DNA of 64,000 bases from the NCBI GenBank assembly GCA_964035545.1, contig OZ037767.1, positions 9,166,207-9,230,206 on the forward strand, read 5' to 3'. The translations under genes were made by a program, and so were the position numbers. The notes beneath the pieces are model-generated. The model was given only the letters and a program-made list of their open reading frames with translations. It was not told the origin of the DNA and ran no database searches. This DNA is from Bugula neritina (Eukaryota > Bryozoa > Gymnolaemata > Cheilostomatida > Bugulidae). Positions 57,301 to 64,000 of this stretch are shown here, piece after piece (the first letter of the stretch is position 1; the number at the start of each line of letters is the position of its first letter).

Positions 57301-59429
57301 TAATGCCTTCATTCCCTAACCTGCTATTACACTCATATCTAGTTCTGTGTAGTAATTTATAGCTGAAACCAATTATAAGAGATACTTTGTTTTACTTCAG
57401 CCTCAGATGTAGTAGAAAATCCGGCATTGTTTCTATATGCAACCAGATAATGGAAGGAATTTTATATATACGAGTGATGTGTGGTATAGAAGGCTATCGA
57501 TGTTAACAGTTTACTATCTATTCAAGTGTCAAAACCATCTCTATGGAACTGGTGGACTGAAAATCTGAGGAGTTGTCACTCCATGAACATTATTTTTCTC
57601 TAATTTATACATGTCCTGATAATAATGAAAACTTACCATAGATGTTTCCGTTGACGACATTGTGAAATTCTCACTTTCTGTTGGGTGTGAGGTCCTTAAC
57701 AAGCTTTCAAACGAGCCAACTTTGTTGGCCAAAACTAGAAGAGCAATGCGGGTGGTCAACAGACCCCCCAAAATAAGAATGAAGAAGAAAATATAGAGTA
57801 AAATCTTCAGCAGTTGTGTGGCCACGACTACGAGGCTAGAGTAAGATGAGCTAGATTCCTCATTATCTGGTATATTCTGGAACTGGTCCCAAAACTCTTC
57901 ACTAAATCATACAATAGTATGCATAAATATTACATATACTAAAATAGTATGCAAAAGTATTACATATACTAAAATAGGGTGCATAAATATTACATATACT
58001 AAAATAGTGTCTACATGTACAAGTGTGCTTTATTTTTTCTATTCTTTATCTTTAATTTTATTATATAAAGATGATTAAGTTATTACATATCTTAATATGT
58101 TAATTAAATGTATTATAGTTTTATGCTAGACAAGCTCTCATTAGACGTACCGTTCTGGTACTTCATCTACGCTAGGCTGTCCGAAGCTGCTGTTCTGGTT
58201 GTGTATATTCTTAAGTAGAGGTTTCCTACCAGGTGATGACAACTCTGGGTCCATCTGTATGTAATCATTACTGGATACAGAGTTGCCTTGTGTGTCTGTC
58301 AGGTTTGGCCTGATATAAACATGTTATATAATATATTAAGAACAAATGAGTCTAAATAAAGTTTAAAAATATGCTATATTATCATTTGTTACCCTATGTT
58401 GTAATATACTATAACATAGTACAACACTTATGCATAACAAACTATATATAGTATAATGCATATACATTATACTATATATACAAGATACATTTATATATAT
58501 ATACATATAACACGTCACACACAGTATATTACATTGTCCAGCAATTTCAACCTTTAGTTACACTTGAGTAAGCACAACACCATTAAAATATTATATAAGC
58601 TTGTATAGCATTTCCAGGACAGTATGCTACAAATGCAACAATTTAAATTTGTGCAGTATTTGATTTTTACATAATTTAGTTTATCATATAAAACTGTTAA
58701 GGCACAAGTCCAACAAAGCATGATGTTTCATCATGTGAATGTATTTAGATGCTGACCTTAAGTCACGTGACCTCTCTGAAACAGCATGTTGAGGGCATTT
58801 TCTGGGCCTTTTCATAAAACTAGGCCATGGAATCTTATCATGTATAAAAAGCTGTTGGCTTAATGGGACTAACATGGTTATGATACATACACTTTGGCTT
58901 TGCATCAACTTTACAAAATATTATTGAGTTTTGTGACTACATTGCTATAGAAAATGAGTAGACGACTCTCTGAATAAAGATAACATGAGTAGAGCACAAT
59001 ACCACCACTAATCTGGTTACACAATACACTCTTTAATGAATTGTCTTTAATTGTTTGACTTAAAGCAGAAAAATATTTCTGTCTGCTCTTGCATATGGGA
59101 AGTATTAAAACTTAAATACTTCCTGTGACCTTGTACCAAGATCACATGATTTCATATAACTTCCTGTGTGTACACACTGTCACCTGATTTAATGCGTGGC
59201 CAATGCTTATGAAATCTTGCTATCAAGAGTACAGCTCATTACTCACAGTTGCAAGCAATGATAAAGCATAAATTACTACTTCAAATATTGAGTGAGCAAA
59301 TATTGCCAATTGATGGGTGTGCGTTGCTGTAAGAGAGATAAATATGTAAGTTAATGCCAAAACTTGCCTTGCAGTTTTGCTGCTGCCATTCTCTGCAAAG
59401 GCCACACCAGCATTACCAGTGGTTGCCAT
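43884..59429 (-). CDS. CHS: Animal chitin synthase (GT2, multi-pass), 24 coding exons
   Basis: Plasma-membrane processive GT2 enzyme polymerising GlcNAc from UDP-GlcNAc into chitin and extruding it. Exons 5'->3' (minus): 59429-59368, 58309-58151, 57901-57637, 56839-56684, 56313-56058, 55608-55333, 54971-54868, 54627-54389, 54108-53878, 53452-53255, 52992-52839, 52097-51960, 51664-51529, 51263-51063, 50622-50522, 50249-50052, 47603-47387, 47141-46870, 46151-46000, 45692-45537, 45273-45138, 45007-44899, 44622-44418, 44088-43884; 1441 aa, in phase. Many N-terminal membrane segments (residues about 125-490). Catalytic core: [24 protein letters not shown] (about 754), [25 protein letters not shown] (about 860) and the product-binding QRRRW (about 897-901). 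More membrane segments follow, then SWGTRE (about 1080), a coiled-coil-like stretch ([13 protein letters not shown]) and a last membrane pair. There is no myosin-head domain, unlike some mollusc chitin synthases. The start ATG (strong context, G at -3 and +4) follows an in-frame TAA; the first intron has a GC donor. Confidence 0.97.
44700..44898. repeat. Degenerate minisatellite (about 40-bp unit, about 5 copies) starting at a CHS 5' splice site
   Basis: On the minus strand the intron starts GTACGGCTCACACACCATCA; later units start GTATGCTTCACATACTA, GCATGTTTCACACATTC, GTGTGTCTCACAAAATA and GTATGCTTCATACACTA. Each is followed by a TATACAGTATATAAT-like segment. The first unit begins exactly at the donor of exon 45007-44899. 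Confidence 0.75.
45752..45917 (+). mobile_element. TA-flanked MITE, copy A (CHS intron)
   Basis: About 166 bp including the flanking TA dinucleotides. The left end is like TAgatgcag then gaagaattggga; the right end is tctcaatttctccactactg then ctccTA. These are inverted repeats of about 25 bp. No coding capacity. Confidence 0.85.
47690..49803. mobile_element. 2.1-kb non-autonomous TIR element in a CHS intron
   Basis: The ends are inverted repeats of about 65 bp. The left starts aatagacccttttcagtgg and runs to about 47755 (gttgtgtcctccc). The right mirrors it from about 49737 (ggaggagacaac) to gaaaagggtctatt at 49803. A TA (47692-47693 and 49801-49802) sits at each edge and may be the target duplication. 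No transposase is readable inside; the frame at 47705-47971 shows no known motif. The MITE at 48874-49016 is nested within. The element accounts for most of the unusually long intron 47604-50051. Confidence 0.75.
48874..49016 (+). mobile_element. TA-flanked MITE, copy B, nested in the 2.1-kb TIR element
   Basis: TA-ggtgcagtaatggagaaatt at the left and a tctcaattt-ttcactactg-ttcc-TA end at the right. About 143 bp, slightly shorter than its relatives through an internal deletion. Confidence 0.85.
50330..50460. repeat. Degenerate minisatellite (ttatatgc words), CHS intron
   Basis: Repeated ttatatgc(c/t)ta and tatactatta words in the intron 50250-50521. No clear fixed unit. Confidence 0.6.
50690..51062. 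repeat. Minisatellite (29-31-bp unit, about 13 copies) starting at a CHS 5' splice site
   Basis: Plus-strand units carry acaccttggtagtactgata or acaccttggtcatactgaca. On the minus strand each unit reads TCAGTATGA-CCA-AGGTGTGTATG, matching the real junction TCAGTATGATCAGG|GTGTGTATG of exon 51263-51063. The exon end itself is therefore a diverged unit. Copies 3-5 and 7-9 repeat as a block. Confidence 0.93.
51767..51928 (+). mobile_element. TA-flanked MITE, copy C (CHS intron)
   Basis: TA-ggtgcagtaataaagaaatt at the left, tctccactactgctcc-TA at the right, about 162 bp, in the intron 51665-51959. Its right edge is 31 bp from the donor of exon 52097-51960. Confidence 0.88.
52421..52466 (+). other. 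Homopurine G-run tract, quadruplex-capable
   Basis: A nearly pure purine stretch with several runs of three to five G (aggggagggggaggggc at its end) in CHS intron 52098-52838. The G strand is the template strand of the gene. Confidence 0.7.
54331..54378. repeat. (TA)n microsatellite next to a CHS 5' splice site
   Basis: About 24 TA units with one tgta interruption, ending 10 bp from the donor at 54387-54388. Confidence 0.95.
55063..55224 (+). mobile_element. TA-flanked MITE, copy D (CHS intron)
   Basis: TA-ggtgcagaaatggagaaatt at the left, tctccgctactgctcc-TA at the right, about 162 bp, in the intron 54972-55332. The interior (cttaggctatcacaatttc) is close to copies A and C. Confidence 0.88.
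57902..58010. repeat. Tandem repeat (about 30-bp unit, about 4 copies) ending at a CHS 3' splice site
   Basis: On the minus strand each unit reads ATATGTAATATTTATGCA then a C-ACTATTTTAG-T block. The last unit leads into the real acceptor TATGATTTAG of exon 57901-57637. Each unit thus has a TTTTAG acceptor-like end. Confidence 0.85.
59366..59367 (-). other. GC splice donor of chitin synthase intron 1
   Basis: The exon end AAG is followed by GCAAGT instead of GTAAGT. Phase (62 nt, remainder 2) joins exactly with the next exon (G then CCA). Apart from the C, the site matches the strict consensus expected of GC-AG introns. Confidence 0.75.
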
Positions 59430-62400
59430 AGCACCAGTCAATTACTACAAAATATCAACAAACTGGTGGATTGCTCATGCAGCTTTCATGCAGCTGCCAA
59501 TGTGTGTTTAGCTGATGTCGCAATTATTGCATGCTGTTACTAAATACAATAGATTGCTATTGCAACATGGGGTTCACAAAGGAGCTAAATGCTTCTTTTC
59601 TTTGCAATTAAAAAATTATGCCTATTAAGCTAATTTGTTCCACTCTAGTATTTAAACATAATTGAACAATGTTACGTCTAGCCATGCATAACAGTACTGC
59701 TTGCATTCCACAATTTCGTTACTTTATAAAAATAATAAACAGCAGGCAATATAGCCACTTCATGCAAGTTTAACATGGTAATACTCCTAGTTGTATAAAG
59801 TTCTCAAACACAGTAGTCCTTGTTAACACAATACTTATTAAGGTATCACAGTAGTATACTAATATATTATATAATACAAAAACTAGTAAGATAAATCATG
59901 TTATAGGCTGTCAGATAAGGTTATATAATGTAAAATTTACGAGAATACTGGTTTGCAACCTATATAAAGCTGTTAACTACGTACTTAAGAAGTTTAAACC
60001 AGCAAAATCTAAAATCATACAGTCTGTTTAAAACGCTCTGTAGAAGTCAAAATACTTACTTGAAATTTCTATGTGGAATCAGAATGGAATTCCAGGCTAA
60101 AACCACGTCTTGGCAAAGAGTTGAACAGAGCTACAATGAGTGTGTAAATGTGACCAAATGTATTTATATATGTTAGATTGTGATACTTTATACATGTTGA
60201 ACATGAGTTGACTTCTTATCAAATTATTACCAAAACATAAATTATAACACATGATCCATTGATTGGGTTTCAATGTTCTTAACAATAAAATGATGTCAAA
60301 TAATGACGGCTCGTGACATGATGAGCATTTTTATAGACTTAGTTTGTAAATTGTCTGTTAAGTAGAATTTTATGAAGCAAACACCCTTCCTACTGGTTTT
60401 CGTATCAATAATAACTGCCAGTAGCTATCATTTCTATCATTGCTTAAAACTTTCTGTCATAGCTGTGAGTCATTTGTTTGACCCAGACTCCAAGTCTTTG
60501 TCATACAGTCATTCTCTCCTCCCACTCCTAATTATTATAAATAAAAAACCAACCCACGCTTTGGAAGGATCATATGTCATTATAGTATACATTTTATATA
60601 TAATTCAATATGATTTACTTTATCTTTGTTTAATGAAATACATAATGATTTTTTTATCTTTTTGCTAATATAACACACATTATTATAATGTGCATTAGTA
60701 ATAGGGCAATACAATGTTTAATGCAGAAAATATAGGCTATAAGTAACAAACCTAAAAGACATACTTCAGTGAAAGGCATTAGTAAGTATTTACAGCTACA
60801 TTAAAATTCCAACTTCAATTAGCTATACTCAAATGTTTAGTCCAGAAAATTTTCTTTGCATGGGTACTGTTAACAAATTTGCACAGCCGTAAAAGGAATT
60901 TTATTGAATAAATCAATGCTGCATGTTTTTAGCGGGTGAAGTTTAGGTGCCGATAAATGTTTTTATTCTTTATTGCTTTATTTTTTTGTGATAACCATAG
61001 CAATTAAAGCTTAGATGAAGCTGTTTATTTGTGCTTAGATTTGAATGTTAGGCTCATATAAGTAAATTAACTATGCCTTTTAAGACGGGTTTTTCTGCTA
61101 AATATTCGAAACTATAAAATTGTAGATTGGTTGAGTAGTTATCATATTAGATGCTGAATTAACTTGTAATAAGCTACAGGGAATGACATAATTTATTGAT
61201 TCCAAATAGCTGCACAGCTTGACCCATACATGCTATTATAATGGAACATGGAACAGGAGACCCTGTAACTTGTATAGCTTGTGAAATTTGAATGCAGCTA
61301 ACGGTGTATAAAAGGCCTTATTTCTTTTGTGTGTGGAGGTTTGTAATTTCAAAGTGATCTATAGGCATATATATTTTAGCAAAACTGTAAAGGCACACTC
61401 TTACCTAGCCAGTGTTCTATTGTCTTACCTACCAGCCGGATAATGGGTGTTCCTTTGTTTTTTGCTTTGACTACTCTATACTTTTTATACTACACAAAGT
61501 CAATGTCATCTCTGATTATTCATAATAAAACAGAAAACTGGTGTTGGTTAAAGTCAGTTACTAGAAGGTGGAGTCTCAATCCTGATTCTCCGACACCATT
61601 TTCTTCCAGCTTTCTCCTTGACCCTTGTATAACAGCAGTGTAAAATAAGGATGACCCCTCTAACTGCTACACAGTCAAACCTCAATTTGAATTTTTTTTG
61701 TAGAAAATATTATTATGCAAATCCTCATTTACAAAAGAGATTAGGCAGGTCTTTTATTTGAACAGATTATATAAAAATGCTAGTTATGAGGAATGCCATG
61801 GTGTTGTGTATCCAATATCCTTAAGGAGTTGTGAGCATCATGTTAATTTCTGTTGGGTTTTAGCTTATACTAAAGATTTTCATTTATTTTAACAATATAT
61901 TTTGAGTTTACTTGTTACAGAGATGTTATTGCTACGCATATAAATATAGAGGGATTTAACACAATATGCTGCTGCTTTTCTGGTGGCTGTCGTTGTAGCA
62001 GTTGGAAACTTTTATGTATTTATAAAAGCAGTTATCCAAATAAATGTGCTTTTACCAACTCCATGTGTTACTCAGCAACAAAAGCATAACATATTTTATT
62101 CTACTGCACCAACATCTTACACTTGAAAACACCAGTCAACTTTTCAAAATGCTTTACAAAAGAACTAGAGTTACCTGTTTGATAAAAACTAACTACAATG
62201 GGCACCTCTTTGTGTATCACGTAATAATATTACACCTGTATGTGGTATGCTGTTTTTATATAAAACAACAGCAATTTAGGTTACAACCTATTAGTTAGTG
62301 ATAAAAAATGTCAAAGCAGGTTGCAATGCTCTACAATTCTGTTGTTGAATGAATATATAGAATTATTTAAAACTGTTTCAAAAGGAATCAAGGTAAGTAA

Positions 62401-64000
62401 TATATAGCATTGGCAGGTATGTGCACGAATGTTGCTACTAATGCAAATATATCTTATAAAGCTAAAGTCAACCATTTAGAGTTTAGAGTTCAGACTTTAG
62501 ACAGAGAGTCTAGTGAGTGAGGACAACTCTGTTTGTTGAAGCCGGCTCTTTAGAACATGTTGCATGTAACAATGACCATATATGTTAGATGCAGCTAATA
62601 AAGTTCATCTATATATAATATGCTATTTTCTATTGGATTGCAATATATAAAATGCATAAAAAATTGTCAATATTGTTTTCTTCAATATTAAGCTTTTGTT
62701 CAACAGCTGATTTTGTAGCTTTTGTGAGAATTCAAAATCAAGTAAAAATAAAGCAAAAGTGTTGGTTTTTATAAAAAAAATTTCCAATTAATATATATAT
62801 ATACAGTTTTTGCTACAAGAAGATGTAAACCTCATAAAATACGTGGAATTGAATGTACTTCACGTTTAGCTAAAGATTATGTTAGGGAAATATTGAGGAA
62901 ATTCATAGCACAGTTGGCAATTGCTTCCTCGTTCTTTAAGATAACTGGAAAGAAGCTTTCAATAAAATCACATGTTAAAATTTAATTACACTTGCAAAAA
63001 TACAAACCCAGTTTCTCAACCAATGATTGACTAGAACTAGCACGTGCTTGTATTTGCTCAGTATAAGAAGTTATAGCATCGATATTTTAGTCATGGAAGT
63101 TATGAGGAAGCGAGGCATGCTGAGCTGTCTTGCTGTCAAGTTATGACTCATCGTAAAACTATGCTGCTCGCATGATATACTTATTTTTGGCTTGTGAATA
63201 TAAGTTTTATCAACACCAGCTGGTGAAGTATGGGAAGAGATGGCTGACCCTGGTCTCTATGCATTAACTGGAACCACATGGATGTGCTTGCCATGACTCA
63301 TGACCTGTAACTCATTCCAAGGTGACTTAGACAGCGACTTAGACAGGAAATAAGTTGCTGCTGCTGCCTAGTTATGAGTAATTCTAAAAGTCTTCACTTT
63401 ATTTTTACTCTCCTCAATAGCAAGTTTCTAAACTTCATTCTTAATGTAACATCATATTATTACGTGATTTGCATTTGCTGTTACTGGGGATTAGAGCCAT
63501 GTGATGTTTAGAAATTGTAAGTAAAATTGGTGTTACACAACAAGACATGGAGTTCAAGTTTAATATCAGTTTCAATCCATGTGCAATACAAAATTATTGC
63601 CCTCCATAAACTAACTCCCATATAAGTTTGTTCAACAAAGCAGCTAGTGGCCACTTTATTATTTATGTTAACAGTGTGTAATAGTGGAATGTGTGAATGG
63701 CTGAACAAAACAATGGCAAACAAATAATTAAGGTTTTAACCAATCAGCTTAGGTTTTGGCCAGTCACCTTCTACTATATATTGGATTAGGCCTATCAACT
63801 TCCATCATTTACTACAGAGTTTATAACTTGGCGAGAGATATTTAAAAGAGAAAATTTGAAAAGTGAACTGTGAGTATAATATGGTGCAGGTGCTGTAACT
63901 GTTCCCGCGCCTATATATATATAAATGTTTGGTGTGTGCGCCGCTCGTGTGTGGGATTGATAATAATTATAACTGTAACTGTATTTATGATATTATATTC
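59430..64000. other. Upstream region of chitin synthase, no recognised gene
   Basis: AT-rich, with only short open frames and no family features. It probably holds the CHS promoter and an untranslated first exon. An acceptor-like TTTTGTAG lies on the minus strand at 59452-59445, 15 nt before the ATG. Candidate donors are the duplicated sites at 61399-61428. A TATA-like tatatatataaat sits near 63912 beside a short GC-rich patch (63900-63950), which could be a promoter facing the right edge. Confidence 0.6.
61399..61435 (-). other. Tandem pair of consensus 5' splice sites (possible CHS untranslated exon)
   Basis: Minus strand: CTGGTAG|GTAAGA and, 24 bp later, CTGGCTAG|GTAAGA. Both match the donor consensus well. 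Splicing from either to the acceptor near 59445 would give a 5' UTR intron of about 2 kb. Inference only. Confidence 0.35.

Noticed and set aside
59430-59441. Extension of the CHS N-terminus upstream to a TTG
   Set aside because: A TAA lies directly before it in frame and the next ATG at 59429 has strong context.
59430-64000. A fifth gene in the right-hand 4.5 kb
   Set aside because: Short frames only, none recognisable, no chain of splice sites around conserved peptides.

Overview
This is nuclear DNA of an invertebrate animal. It is AT-rich, with many short exons, GT-AG introns of about 100 bp to 2.4 kb, abundant microsatellites and minisatellites, and small TIR transposons. A multi-pass animal-type chitin synthase excludes most vertebrates and suggests a lophotrochozoan or another chitin-making marine invertebrate. 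I cannot name the species. Nothing looks bacterial or viral. Four conserved genes were rebuilt exon by exon, and reading phase is kept across every junction used. || Layout. (1) 57-13192, minus: symplekin (SYMPK), the scaffold of the mRNA 3'-end processing machinery, 25 coding exons and about 1284 codons; the C-terminal end runs off the left edge. (2) 13193-17516: divergent intergenic region with simple repeats and a fold-back element. (3) 17517-23936, plus: polypeptide GalNAc-transferase of the GALNT7 type, 12 exons, 622 aa. (4) 23937-26475: intergenic, with a second fold-back copy and a trinucleotide mosaic. (5) 26476-41694, plus: SKIC3/TTC37, the TPR scaffold of the Ski complex, 30 exons, 1282 aa. 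(6) 41695-43883: convergent 3' region. (7) 43884-59429, minus: chitin synthase, 24 coding exons, 1441 aa, first intron of GC-AG type. (8) 59430-64000: upstream of chitin synthase, no recognisable coding sequence. || The genes share no pathway. SYMPK and SKIC3 both act on RNA (3'-end formation, exosome-linked decay). GALNT7 and chitin synthase both make glycans (Golgi O-glycosylation, cell-surface chitin). || The most unusual signal is a recurrent one. At least six introns in three genes carry a tandem repeat that starts exactly at a 5' or 3' splice site, and its units resemble that splice site. In the two clearest cases (SYMPK about 7368-7914, chitin synthase about 50690-51062) the repeat also resembles the last bases of the adjoining exon. 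These look like minisatellites seeded by duplication of an exon-intron junction, and they leave rows of decoy splice sites. The window also holds a TA-flanked MITE family (five copies) and a 2.1-kb TIR element with one of those MITEs nested in it.
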